DNA from: Lentzea albidocapillata
GTDB lineage: Bacteria; Actinomycetota; Actinomycetes; Mycobacteriales; Pseudonocardiaceae
Reading direction: 5' to 3'
DNA: 64,000 nt
Assembly: GCF_000719115.1 (NCBI RefSeq)
Contig: NZ_JOEA01000007.1
Span: 62,001-126,000, forward strand
Below, in pieces: positions 8,435-16,558 of this stretch. Each line of letters opens with the position of its first letter. Positions within the stretch are counted from its first letter, which is position 1. The notes beneath the pieces were generated by a model. The model was given only the letters and a program-made list of their open reading frames with translations, did no database searches and was not told where the DNA came from. The position numbers were made by a program, and so were the translations under genes.

Positions 8435-9499
8435 GTGCTCGACGACACGCTGCTCGACGACCAGAGCCGCCTCGCCGATGCCGACACGGGCGGCTGGCTG
8501 CGCGCCGCCGCACGGGCGGGGGCACAGGTCCGTTCCACCGCCGAGGCCGCGGCCGAGGCGGGGGTGGAGCGGATCTTCTCCGAACGCCCGCGCGCGGTCG
8601 TGCTCATCACCCGGCCCGGCCACTCGGTCGCCGTCGCCCACGTCGTCATGGCGTTGCTCGGCCCCGGCTGCTCGGTGCCGGTCGTGGTGTCCGACGAGGT
8701 GCCGCCGTGGGTGGGCGCTCTCGACGTGGTGCTCGCACACACCGAGGACCCTGGCGACCGGGTGCTCGCCGAGTCGATCGACAGGGCCGTCCGCAGGGGC
8801 GCCCGCACACTGCTGACGGCGCCGGACTCCGGTCCGATCGCCGCGGCCGCAGCCGGCCGGGCCGTGCTGCTGCCGCCCCGCATCGACGTACCACCGGGCT
8901 TCAGCTTCCCGCGCGCGTTCGCCGCGTGGCTGCTGGTGCTGCACTCACTCGGCCTGCTCAAGGCCGACGTCCAACTGATCGCGGACGAACTCGACCGGGA
9001 GGCCGAGCGCGACCACCCGATGCACGAGTCGTTCGTGAACCCGGCGAAGTCGCTCGCGTTGCGCGTCGCCGACCGCACGCCGCTGCTGTGGGGCCTCGAC
9101 GAGGTCGCCACGTCGGTCGGCGTGCACGGCGCCGGCGTGCTGGGGGCGTTCGCCGGTGTGGCGTGCGACGTCTCCGGGTACTCGCAGGCGCTGACCCGCC
9201 CGGTGCTTCACCGCCGGGCGGTGCAGGGAACGTCGGGCGCGGACCTCTTCGCCGACCCGGACGACGAGCCGGGCAGCGGACTCGTGCGCGTGTTGTTGGT
9301 GGCCGTGCGCCAGGGCCCCATGGCCGATGCCGTGCGGCAAGTCGCCGAGGACGCCCTGCCGGGCGCCGACGTGCTGGAGCCCGCCGTCGAGGTGGCGGGA
9401 GGCGACGCGGTCAGTGCCGCGCTGCTCGCACTCCGCTTCGAACTGGCCGCGCTGTACCTCGGGCTCGCCACCGGGACTCTCGGCGGCAACCCGTACTGA
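8435..9499 (+). CDS. SIS-domain protein, phosphoglucose/phosphomannose isomerase-like (Rv3256c type)
   Basis: 354 residues. The order matches the actinobacterial protein between manB and manA. Two nucleotide-fold-like sugar isomerase halves can be followed: one around AVVLITRPGHSVAVAHVVMALLG and RGARTLLTAPDSGPIAAAAA, another around VRVLLVAVRQGPMADAVRQVAEDALPG. The C-terminal helix ALRFELAALYLGLATGTLGGNPY closely resembles bifunctional phosphoglucose/phosphomannose isomerases. Canonical catalytic residues are not clearly retained, so isomerase activity is uncertain. GTG start at 8435, 5 bases after the Trm112 stop. Confidence 0.8.
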   Translation: MLDDTLLDDQSRLADADTGGWLRAAARAGAQVRSTAEAAAEAGVERIFSERPRAVVLITRPGHSVAVAHVVMALLGPGCSVPVVVSDEVPPWVGALDVVLAHTEDPGDRVLAESIDRAVRRGARTLLTAPDSGPIAAAAAGRAVLLPPRIDVPPGFSFPRAFAAWLLVLHSLGLLKADVQLIADELDREAERDHPMHESFVNPAKSLALRVADRTPLLWGLDEVATSVGVHGAGVLGAFAGVACDVSGYSQALTRPVLHRRAVQGTSGADLFADPDDEPGSGLVRVLLVAVRQGPMADAVRQVAEDALPGADVLEPAVEVAGGDAVSAALLALRFELAALYLGLATGTLGGNPY

Positions 9500-9518
9500 T
9501 TTGGGAGCTGACTTAGAA

Positions 9519-10733
9519 GTGGACCTGCTGCACAACGCGGTAAGGCCGTACGCGTGGGGTTCACGCACGGCCATCGCCGAGCTGCTCGGGAAGGAGGTGC
9601 CCGCACCCCATCCCGAAGCCGAACTGTGGATGGGCGCCCACCCCGGCGACCCGTCCCGCGTTCGCGGCGCGGACGGGATCGAGCGCTCGCTGCTCGACCT
9701 GCTGTCGGCGGACCCCGACGGCCAACTCGGCCCGCACGTGGCCGAGAGGTGGGGCAGCAGACTCCCGTTCCTGCTCAAGGTGCTCGCCGCCGACGAGGCG
9801 CTGAGCCTGCAGGCGCACCCGTCCGCCGCACAGGCGGCGGAGGGCTTCGCAGCTGAGGAGCGCCGAGGCGTTCCGCTCGACGCCGCGGTCCGCAACTACA
9901 AGGACCCGGCCGCCAAGCCGGAACTGGTCTGCGCCCTGACGGAGTTCCACGCCCTGGCCGGGTTCCGCGAGCCGTCGCGGACCGTCTCGTTGCTGCGCAC
10001 GCTGGACGCGCCCGCGCTCTCGCCGTACACCGAGATGCTGGTCGCGCAGCCGGACTCGGCGGGTCTGCGCGCGCTGTTCACGATGCTGATCACGCTGCCG
10101 CAGACGTCGCTGTCGTCGCTGCTCCCGCAGGTGCTGGACGCGTGCGTGCTGCACGTGAAGGAGCACGGCGAGTTCGACCTGGAGTGCCGCACGATCCTCG
10201 AACTGGGCGAGTCCTATCCCGGCGACGCGGGCGTCCTCGCGGCCCTGCTGCTGAACCGGATCGTGCTGCAGGCGGGCGAGGCCATTTACCTGCCCGCCGG
10301 CAACCTGCACGCGTACCTGCGGGGAACGGGCATCGAAATCCTGGCGAACTCGGACAACATCCTGCGCTGCGGCCTCACGCCGAAGCACGTCGACGTGCCC
10401 GAGCTGCTGCGAGTGCTCGACTTCACGTGCGGTGACATGGACGTGCTGCTGGGCGAAGAGGTCCAGCCCGGCGTCCGCGTGTACCGCACGTCCGCGCCGG
10501 AGTTCGAACTGTCCAGGTTGGACCTGGCCGGCGAGACCCGGATCAACCACGAGGGCCCGCAGATCATGATCTGCACCGAAGGCGTCGTGGTACTCACCAA
10601 CGTCCGTGGCGAGCAGTTGCGGCTGGCGCGTGGCGAGTCCGTGTGGCTCCCCGCGTCGGACCCGGCGGTGCTCGTGCGACCGGATGGTGTTGAATCCGCT
10701 GAACTTTTCCGCGCCACGGCCGGAACAGACTAA
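9519..10733 (+). CDS. manA: Mannose-6-phosphate isomerase, class I
   Basis: 404 residues. Interconverts fructose-6-phosphate and mannose-6-phosphate, supplying ManB next door. Type I cupin features: SLQAHPS with zinc ligands Gln98 and His100, NYKDPAAKPE with Glu135, and AIYLPAGNLHAYLRGTGIE with the last His ligand and conserved Arg. NILRCGLTPKHVD is the family signature close behind. The GTG at 9519 starts the conserved LLHNAVRPYAWGSRTAI and lies 19 bases after the SIS gene. With manB and the SIS gene it forms a mannose-activation operon. Confidence 0.95.
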   Translation: MDLLHNAVRPYAWGSRTAIAELLGKEVPAPHPEAELWMGAHPGDPSRVRGADGIERSLLDLLSADPDGQLGPHVAERWGSRLPFLLKVLAADEALSLQAHPSAAQAAEGFAAEERRGVPLDAAVRNYKDPAAKPELVCALTEFHALAGFREPSRTVSLLRTLDAPALSPYTEMLVAQPDSAGLRALFTMLITLPQTSLSSLLPQVLDACVLHVKEHGEFDLECRTILELGESYPGDAGVLAALLLNRIVLQAGEAIYLPAGNLHAYLRGTGIEILANSDNILRCGLTPKHVDVPELLRVLDFTCGDMDVLLGEEVQPGVRVYRTSAPEFELSRLDLAGETRINHEGPQIMICTEGVVVLTNVRGEQLRLARGESVWLPASDPAVLVRPDGVESAELFRATAGTD

Positions 10734-10780
10734 GGTTCACGACCGGACAAACCGGACTGGTTCTCAGCAAGGAGACAGGC

Positions 10781-11704
10781 GTGTCAGCAGGGGGCGGAAC
10801 CAAGGCCATCGTCGCGGCCTTGGTCGCGAATGCCGGAATCGCGGTGGCCAAGTTCATCGGATTCCTGATCACCGGCTCGTCGTCGATGCTCGCCGAGTCG
10901 GTGCACTCGGTCGCCGACACGTCGAACCAGGGCCTGTTGCTGCTCGGCCAGAAGACGGCCCAGCGCAAGGCGACCAGGCTGCACCCGTTCGGCTTCGGCC
11001 GCGACCGCTACTTCTGGTCGTTCGTGGTGGCACTGATGCTGTTCACCCTCGGCTCGGTGTTCGCGCTGTACGAGGGCATCCACAAGCTGCAGCACCCCGA
11101 GGAACTCTCCAGCCCGCTCGTCGCGGTCGGCATCCTCGTCGTCGCGATCGGCCTGGAGTGCTACAGCTTCTACACCGCGATCGTCGAGTCGAAGAAGATC
11201 AAGGGCGACGCCACCTGGTGGCAGTTCATCCGCAACTCCCGCACGCCGGAACTGCCGGTGGTGCTGCTGGAGGACGCGGGCGCGCTGATCGGCCTGGTGC
11301 TGGCACTGATCGGTGTCAGCCTCGCGACGATCACCGGCAACCCGATCTTCGACGCGCTCGGCACGGTCGCCATCGGCGTGCTGCTGGGCATCATCGCGGT
11401 GATCCTGATCATCGAGATGAAGTCGCTGCTCATCGGTGAGGGCGCGTCCGACAAGGACCTCGACGTGATCATCGACGAGCTGGCCGCCGGCAAGGTGCAG
11501 CGGGTCATCCACATCAAGACCCAGTACATCGGTCCGGACGAGATGCTCGTGGCGGCGAAGATCGCGCTGGAGCCCCGGTTGTCGCTGGACGAGGTGGCTC
11601 AGGCGATCAACGATGCGGAGCAGCGGGTTCGGGCCAAGGTGCCGCATGCTCGGTTGATCTACCTGGAGCCTGATTTGGACCGGTCCGCGGTTCCCAGCTC
11701 CTGA
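10781..11704 (+). CDS. Cation diffusion facilitator family transporter
   Basis: 307 residues with six predicted membrane spans and a cytoplasmic C-terminal domain. Span 2 carries the CDF metal site ESVHSVADTSNQ (His42, Asp46); a second pair is expected in span 5 (about 165-190). The C-terminal part, KVQRVIHIKTQYIGPDEMLVAAKI, is the ferredoxin-like dimerisation domain. It likely exports zinc, iron or another divalent cation using proton exchange; the His/Asp pair fits zinc but does not prove it. The GTG at 10781 follows AAGGAGA 7 bases away. Confidence 0.92.
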   Translation: MSAGGGTKAIVAALVANAGIAVAKFIGFLITGSSSMLAESVHSVADTSNQGLLLLGQKTAQRKATRLHPFGFGRDRYFWSFVVALMLFTLGSVFALYEGIHKLQHPEELSSPLVAVGILVVAIGLECYSFYTAIVESKKIKGDATWWQFIRNSRTPELPVVLLEDAGALIGLVLALIGVSLATITGNPIFDALGTVAIGVLLGIIAVILIIEMKSLLIGEGASDKDLDVIIDELAAGKVQRVIHIKTQYIGPDEMLVAAKIALEPRLSLDEVAQAINDAEQRVRAKVPHARLIYLEPDLDRSAVPSS

Positions 11705-11716
11705 TTTCGGGATTGT

Positions 11717-11752
11717 CGAAGCCGCTCTGGGTGAATGCCTGGGGCGGCTTCG
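11717..11752 (+). terminator. Hairpin after the cation transporter gene
   Basis: CGAAGCCGC at 11717-11725 pairs perfectly with GCGGCTTCG at 11744-11752 over an 18-base loop. No T-run follows, so it may act as a weak or Rho-assisted terminator. The remaining 245 bases up to the permease gene contain no convincing gene. Confidence 0.45.
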
Positions 11753-11997
11753 TCGTGTTCGGGGGTGGGTTGGGGGCGCGCGGGTCGGCTTGCGTGGGCG
11801 TGTCGCGTTCCAGCGGGGTGGTCACCTGCCGTGCGAGTGGTCACCTTGCGAGGGTGGCAGGGCCCGGCCTTCCCCCAGGGCGGCTCCGTCGGGTCGAGAC
11901 AGAACGCAGGACAACCTGCGGACAAGAGCTATAGGCATCTCACCTGGCGGTTACCTCTAGGGTGGTCCGAATCGGATCCATCAAGGAGGTATGCACC

Positions 11998-13533
11998 GTG
12001 CCGGGGAACGGGTTGTGGCGCACGAAGTCGATCGAGCAGTCGATCGCGGACACGGACGAGCCGGGCACCAAGCTCCGCAAGGATCTGACGGCGTGGGACC
12101 TCACGGTCTTCGGTGTCGCGGTGGTCATCGGTGCCGGCATCTTCACACTCACCGCGAGCGCCGCGGGCAACATCGCGGGGCCGTCGGTCTCGCTGTCGTT
12201 CGTGCTGGCGGCGATCGCCTGTGCGCTGGCCGCGTTGTGTTACGCCGAGTTCGCCTCGACGGTGCCGGTCGCGGGTAGTGCGTACACCTTCTCCTACGCG
12301 ACGTTCGGCGAGTTCGCCGCGTGGATCATCGGGTGGGACCTGGTGCTGGAGTTCGCGGTCGGTTCGGCCGCGGTCGCCAAGGGGTGGTCTGCCTACCTGC
12401 AGACGACGTTGGGGCTCATGGGTTTCGACGTGAAGACCGAGGTGGGCGACGGCATCAAGTTCGACTGGGGCGCGGTGCTCCTGGTCGCGGTGCTCACGGT
12501 GCTGCTGGTCGTCGGCACGAAGCTGAGTTCGCGGGTCAGTGCGGTCATCACGGCCATCAAGGTCGCGGTGGTGCTGCTCGTGATCGTGCTCGGCATCACC
12601 TACATCAAGGCCGAGAACTACTCGCCGTTCATCCCGCCGGCCGCCGAAAGTGGTCCTGCCGTGCACGCGGGTGTCGAGCAGTCGCTGTTCTCGCTGATCA
12701 CCGGCTACTCGGGCAGCACGTACGGCGTGCTCGGCATGCTCGCGGCGGCGAGCATCGTGTTCTTCGCGTTCATCGGGTTCGACGTCGTGGCGACCACGGC
12801 GGAGGAGACGAAGAACCCGCAGAAGGCCGTGCCGCGCGGCATCCTCGGCTCGCTGGCCATCGTCACGGTGTTGTACGTCGCCGTCACGCTGGTGATCACC
12901 GGCATGGTGCCGTACGAGCGGCTCAGGACGCAGCCTGACGGCACGCGCGCAACGCTCGCGACCGCGTTCGCGGACAACGGTGTCGACTGGGCGGCGACGG
13001 TGATCTCGGTCGGTGCGTTGGCTGGTCTGACCACCGTCGTCATGGTGCTGATGCTCGGCCAGAGTCGTGTGCTGTTCGCGATGTCGCGGGACGGACTGCT
13101 GCCGCGCAAGCTCGCCAGGACCGGCAGCCACGGCACGCCGACGCGCATCACGATCATCATCGGTGTGCTCGTCGCGGTCGCCGCCGGCTTCTTCCCGGCG
13201 GGCAAGCTCGAAGAGATGGTGAACGTCGGCACGCTGTTCGCGTTCATCCTCGTCTCCGCGGGTGTGCTGGTGCTGCGCAAGACGAGGCCCGACCTGCCGC
13301 GCGGTTTCCGCGTGCCGCTTGTGCCGCTGGTGCCGATCCTCGCGATCCTCGCCTGCCTGTGGCTGATGCTGAACCTGACCGCGCTCACGTGGATCCGGTT
13401 CCTCATCTGGATGGCGCTCGGTGTCGTCGTCTACTTCGTCTACAGCCGGCGCAACTCGGTGCTGGGCAGGACAGGCCAGGGCAAGGTCGAGCCCGAACCA
13501 GTGATCAAGCACGGCGAAGAACCCGGTATCTAG
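11998..13533 (+). CDS. APC-family amino acid permease
   Basis: 511 residues, about 12 membrane spans. The first span reads TVFGVAVVIGAGIFTLTASAAGNIAGPSVSLSF, the glycine-rich substrate-binding helix of amino acid-polyamine-organocation carriers. The YAEFASTVPVAGSAYTF segment resembles cationic amino acid transporters. It likely imports amino acids by proton symport; the substrate is not determinable. The GTG at 11998 is fixed by a strong AAGGAGG site at 11983-11989. The ATG at 11991 is out of frame. The C-terminus is short and charged. A MarR gene follows 25 bases later and may regulate it or share its transcript. Confidence 0.92.
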   Translation: MPGNGLWRTKSIEQSIADTDEPGTKLRKDLTAWDLTVFGVAVVIGAGIFTLTASAAGNIAGPSVSLSFVLAAIACALAALCYAEFASTVPVAGSAYTFSYATFGEFAAWIIGWDLVLEFAVGSAAVAKGWSAYLQTTLGLMGFDVKTEVGDGIKFDWGAVLLVAVLTVLLVVGTKLSSRVSAVITAIKVAVVLLVIVLGITYIKAENYSPFIPPAAESGPAVHAGVEQSLFSLITGYSGSTYGVLGMLAAASIVFFAFIGFDVVATTAEETKNPQKAVPRGILGSLAIVTVLYVAVTLVITGMVPYERLRTQPDGTRATLATAFADNGVDWAATVISVGALAGLTTVVMVLMLGQSRVLFAMSRDGLLPRKLARTGSHGTPTRITIIIGVLVAVAAGFFPAGKLEEMVNVGTLFAFILVSAGVLVLRKTRPDLPRGFRVPLVPLVPILAILACLWLMLNLTALTWIRFLIWMALGVVVYFVYSRRNSVLGRTGQGKVEPEPVIKHGEEPGI

Positions 13534-13558
13534 CTCGTCACCAACTAACCTGCGCACC

Positions 13559-14014
13559 ATGGAAAACGCACGGTGGCTCTCCGAGGAGGAGGGCAGCGCC
13601 TGGCACCACTTCGTCCAGGCGTACCACCTCCTCGAGAGGCAGATCGAACAGCAGTTGCAGCGCGACGCGGGCCTTTCGCACGCGCAGTACAACGTGCTGG
13701 TCGTGCTGTCCGAACGGCCGGGCAACCGCATGCGCATGACCGAACTGGCGCGCAGGGTCGTGGTGTCGAAGAGTTCGCTGACCTACCAGATCGGCAAGCT
13801 GGAGAAGACGGGACTCGTGCGGCGCGAACCGCACGAGTCCGACGAACGCGGCATCCTCGCCGTGCTCACCGACGAGGGCAAAGCCCTGCTGCAAGCCGCC
13901 GCGCCCGGCCACGTCACCACGGTCCGCGAGTACCTGATCGACCTCTTCACGCCGGACCAGCTCGCGCAGCTCGGGTCGTTCATGCAGACCGTGCACGAGA
14001 AAGCGGACGACTAG
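13559..14014 (+). CDS. MarR-family transcriptional regulator
   Basis: 151 residues. A winged-helix repressor fold: N-terminal dimerisation helices, recognition region RMTELARRVVVSKSSLTYQIGKLEKTGLVRR (about 62-92) and the wing motif HESDERGILAVLTDEG, the family DxRG signature. C-terminal helices complete the dimer interface. It starts 25 bases after the permease gene on the same strand, so the likely roles are autoregulation and control of the permease. The ligand is unknown. Its stop overlaps the last codons of an opposite-strand fragment (14011-14196). Confidence 0.92.
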   Translation: MENARWLSEEEGSAWHHFVQAYHLLERQIEQQLQRDAGLSHAQYNVLVVLSERPGNRMRMTELARRVVVSKSSLTYQIGKLEKTGLVRREPHESDERGILAVLTDEGKALLQAAAPGHVTTVREYLIDLFTPDQLAQLGSFMQTVHEKADD

Positions 14015-14196
14015 AGCGTCAGCAGGCCGCGTTCCGCCAGGAAGTCAGCCACGTCGTCACGTCCGTGCCGCGTCACGTCGAACTCGAAGACTGGCAGGAT
14101 CGACTTCGCCGCGAGCGCGCGGAGTTGGTGCTGTTCCTCGATGAACGGCTCCAGCAAGTCGGTGTTTGCGCGAACGACGTTCGCGCAAACCACCAA
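14011..14196 (-). pseudogene. C-terminal fragment of an unidentified protein
   Basis: 61 codons ending AKSILPVFEFDVTRHGRDDVADFLAERGLLTL. It reads like the tail of a larger nucleotide-binding or kinase-like protein and has no ribosome site at its apparent start. The 5-prime side runs into a perfect palindrome (14164-14190) and then an IS605-type relic. Best explained as what remains after deletion of the front of a gene. The full-length parent family was not recognised. Confidence 0.45.
14164..14190. repeat. Perfect 12-base inverted repeat with 3-base loop
   Basis: GTTTGCGCGAAC at 14164-14175 is followed by GAC and its exact complement GTTCGCGCAAAC at 14179-14190. The 27-base palindrome could be an operator for the adjacent MarR protein, a hairpin at a deletion junction, or a remnant of the neighbouring mobile element. 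No T-run follows on either strand. Confidence 0.7.
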
Positions 14197-14250
14197 GAGG
14201 ACAGGTCCCGTTCCGCAGACCAGTCGCGTGCCCTAGAGGATCACCTTGGG

Positions 14251-14285
14251 CTTGACTACTCCCGCCCTTGAAGGAGCGGGATTCC
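14251..14285 (-). mobile_element. Right-end hairpin of an IS200/IS605-family (IS1341-type) element
   Basis: On the minus strand the sequence reads GAATCCCGCTCCTTCAAGG then GCGGGAGTAGTCAAG. This imperfect CCCGC...GCGGG hairpin, flanked by ATTCC and TGACTA, is the form found just after tnpB in many actinobacterial IS605/IS1341 elements. There it forms the 3-prime scaffold of the TnpB guide RNA and the end recognised during transposition. It lies downstream of a tnpB C-terminal relic in the correct orientation. No tnpA or left end is visible. Confidence 0.7.
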
Positions 14286-14329
14286 CGTCCGTCCTTGGGG
14301 CCGGACGCCCCTGGCGGGGCGCGCCTCGC

Positions 14330-14456
14330 GGCGCAGGGTTCCTGTTTCATCGGCAACTGCGCCAGGCAGAGCCTGGTCGCCTTACGTCGCCTCCGCAGGC
14401 ATTCACCCCGATGCGGGGCAGGCTCCCGGTCGACCACCGGTACCCGTAGTGCATGT
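14330..14456 (-). pseudogene. tnpB: Relic of the tnpB C-terminus (IS605-type)
   Basis: In one minus-strand frame, 14456-14347 reads RIGVNACGGDVRRPGSAWRS then a stop; a second frame continues PMKQEPCAAR. The pairing of VNACGGDVRR with a nearby MKQEP is what I know from the C-terminal tails of actinobacterial TnpB proteins. The two pieces are in different frames, so at least one frameshift has occurred, and the RuvC and zinc-ribbon parts are gone. Only about 40 codons remain. Confidence 0.65.
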
Positions 14457-14551
14457 TGTTCCAACCAGTGTGGCTGGTGGTGGCGCGGTTTCCGCGCCGC
14501 TGGCGATCCTAGCAGGAGCCGTTGCTGAGCTTCACAGTGCTAGCTTGCCTC

Positions 14552-15787
14552 GTGATCCTCTGTCTCGACGTCGGTTCCACCTGGACCAAGGCCGCTCTCG
14601 TCACACCCGAGGGCGAACTGGTCAGGACCGGGCAGCACCCGACCACGCCGCCGGAAGTGCTGCGGGGCATCGACGCGCTGCGCTCCGAAGTCGGTGACGG
14701 CGACATCCTCGCGTGCTCGTCGGCAGGCGGTGGCCTCAGGCTTGCCGTCGTCGGCCAGGAACGGGTGGTGAGCGCCGAGGCCGGCTACCGGGTCGCGCTC
14801 AGCGCGGGCGCCAAGATCGTGCACGTCAGCGCGGGCCCGGTCGACGTGAGGGCGTTGCGCGCGTCGGCCCCGGACCTGATCCTGCTGGTCGGCGGCACGG
14901 ACGGTGGCGACCGGTCGGTCCTGTTGCACAACGCCGCGAGGCTCGCCCGCGTGGCCGTGCCGATCGTGCTGGCGGGCAACATCGAGGCGCAGCCGGAAGC
15001 GTTGGAACTGCTGGCCAAGCGCACCGTGGTGGCCTGTCCGAACGTACTGCCGGACGTCGGTCAGCTCGCCCCGGAACCCGCACGCAAGGCGATTCGAGAG
15101 GCGTTCCTGCAGCACGTGATCGGCGGCAAGGGGCTTTCGAGAGGCCCGAGGTTCCGTCAGCTCGTGCGGGCCGTGACGCCGGATGCCGTGCTGGCAGGCG
15201 TTTCCCGGCTCGCGGCACAGGACCGTGAAGGTGCCGTGCTGGTGGTCGACGTCGGTGGCGCGACCACGGACGTGTACTCGGCGGTGTCCACAGCGGACAG
15301 TGAAGGTCTGGAGAGGACGGTCGCGCTGCCGCCGGACCGGCGCACCGTCGAGGGTGATCTGGGCATGCGCTGGTCCGCGCCGGGTGTGGTCAAGGAAGCG
15401 CTGACCGAACGCCTGACGACCGAGGACCTGGCCGCAGAGGCCCAGAAACGGGCCGAGAACGTCGGCTGGCTGCCGGACGATCCGGCCGTCGACGTGAAGC
15501 TGGCGTCGTTCGCGGCGATCCTGGCCGTGCGCAGGCATCTCAGGCAGGTCGACGGGCAGCTCGGACCGCACGGCGCGGGCCTGCTGGTGTTGTCGGGCGG
15601 AGTTTTCCGGCACACGCCCGACATCGGGCCGATCGTAGAGGCGCTGCGGGCCGACCCGGTGCTGCGGCCGGTGCTCAAGACCGCCGAGATCACCGTCGAC
15701 CGCGACTACGTGCTGGCGCCGGTGGGCCTGCTCGCCGAGTCGGGGCGGCTGGAAGCCGCCGACCGACTGGCGAAACGGCTGGGTTAG
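14552..15787 (+). CDS. GlmL/MutL-type ASKHA-fold protein (glutamate mutase L-like)
   Basis: 411 residues. The actin-like ATPase motifs are clear: phosphate-1 ILCLDVGSTWTKAALV at the start and phosphate-2 VLVVDVGGATTDVYSAV in the middle, with LLVLSGGVFRHTPDIG as the adenosine region. This is the GlmL family, found beside adenosylcobalamin-dependent glutamate mutase subunits in clostridia and thought to help maintain the mutase. No mutase subunits lie in this window, so the partner is elsewhere or the role differs. GTG 14552 is the start nearest to the conserved motif. Its last four bases overlap the convergent XRE gene. Confidence 0.85.
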   Translation: MILCLDVGSTWTKAALVTPEGELVRTGQHPTTPPEVLRGIDALRSEVGDGDILACSSAGGGLRLAVVGQERVVSAEAGYRVALSAGAKIVHVSAGPVDVRALRASAPDLILLVGGTDGGDRSVLLHNAARLARVAVPIVLAGNIEAQPEALELLAKRTVVACPNVLPDVGQLAPEPARKAIREAFLQHVIGGKGLSRGPRFRQLVRAVTPDAVLAGVSRLAAQDREGAVLVVDVGGATTDVYSAVSTADSEGLERTVALPPDRRTVEGDLGMRWSAPGVVKEALTERLTTEDLAAEAQKRAENVGWLPDDPAVDVKLASFAAILAVRRHLRQVDGQLGPHGAGLLVLSGGVFRHTPDIGPIVEALRADPVLRPVLKTAEITVDRDYVLAPVGLLAESGRLEAADRLAKRLG

Positions 15788-16002
15788 GCGGACTCCTCGT
15801 CGTCCACGAACTCGAGGAGGTCGCCCGGCTGGCACTCCAGCACCCGGCACATGGCCTCCAGGGTGCTGAACCGCACGGCTTTCGCGCGCCCGTTCTTCAG
15901 CACCGCGACGTTGGCGGGTGTCAGCCCGACCTTCTCCGCGAACTCGCCGACGCTCATCTTGCGCTTGGCCAGCTCGACGTCGATGCGCACGACGATGGCC
16001 AT
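15784..16002 (-). CDS. Small Cro/CI-type helix-turn-helix regulator (YozG-like)
   Basis: 72 residues: MAIVVRIDVELAKRKMSVGEF, then a helix-turn-helix EKVGLTPANVAVLKNGRAKAV and STLEAMCRVLECQPGDLLEF. This is the very short XRE type that is encoded directly behind DUF2975 membrane proteins. The start codon overlaps the stop of the DUF2975 gene, so translation is coupled. The pair probably forms a small envelope-sensing or self-regulating unit; the signal is unknown. Confidence 0.9.
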   Translation of the reverse strand: MAIVVRIDVELAKRKMSVGEFAEKVGLTPANVAVLKNGRAKAVRFSTLEAMCRVLECQPGDLLEFVDDEESA

Positions 16003-16481
16003 CAGATCACCGATTCCATGTCAGCCCGCAGTTCCGTGGCGCGCTTGAGCAGCGCCCGCATCACCACGAGCACGAGCCCGACCACCGAGACCGCCGATGT
16101 GAACAGGAAGAACAACACGATCACACCGGGGTCATCGGCGTTGACACCGACCCAGATGAACACGCCCACGAGCACGGCCCACGCCGCGGCGATCGCCCAC
16201 ACCATCACGTTGACCCACTTGATCGCGCCTTCGGTGAAGATCAGATCCTTGCGCACCAACGTGAGCAGTTTCCAGGTGGCCACGATCACGACCTGCACGC
16301 ACACGACCCAGAAGACCGACACGATCGTCGAGGGCCACCTCAGATGGGCCTGGTCCGGGTTCTGCTCTGCCATGTGGGCGTAGGAGCCGGGGATCGACAA
16401 CGTCTCCAGCACGACGAGGATCCCGAACAGCGCCACCAGGAACACCCGGAGCGCCGTCACCGCCCAACGTTCAGCAATCAT
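16002..16481 (-). CDS. DUF2975 four-span membrane protein
   Basis: 159 residues, four hydrophobic spans: WAVTALRVFLVALFGILVVL, TIVSVFWVVCVQVVIVATW, NVMVWAIAAAWAVLVGVFIW and GVIVLFFLFTSAVSVVGLVL. The family is known only from its pairing with a tiny XRE regulator, as here. The ATG at 16481 is chosen over 16502 because a well-formed promoter places the transcription start essentially at this codon, implying leaderless translation. Function unknown; a membrane sensor for the linked regulator is the usual suggestion. Confidence 0.85.
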   Translation of the reverse strand: MIAERWAVTALRVFLVALFGILVVLETLSIPGSYAHMAEQNPDQAHLRWPSTIVSVFWVVCVQVVIVATWKLLTLVRKDLIFTEGAIKWVNVMVWAIAAAWAVLVGVFIWVGVNADDPGVIVLFFLFTSAVSVVGLVLVVMRALLKRATELRADMESVI

Positions 16482-16487
16482 GCATCG

Positions 16488-16516
16488 AGTATCGGTAGTC
16501 ATCTATCGAAAGTCAA
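16488..16516 (-). promoter_or_regulatory. Promoter for the DUF2975-XRE pair, giving a leaderless transcript
   Basis: On the minus strand TTGACT (16516-16511) and GATACT (16493-16488) are 17 bases apart. The predicted start is 6-7 bases on, at the ATG at 16481. The element overlaps a direct repeat ATCGGTAGTSATC at 16491-16503 and 16516-16528 (25-base period), which covers both core elements and so could be an operator shared with the divergent TetR gene. Confidence 0.6.
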
Positions 16517-16558
16517 TCGGTAGTGATCGTGTCGCGGCAGGTCTCTACAGTGATCGCC

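Noticed and set aside
6800..8944. Long minus-strand frame opposite manB and the SIS gene
   Set aside because: Translation is composed of R/A/H/V repeats typical of antisense GC-rich frames; manB on the plus strand has full family motifs.
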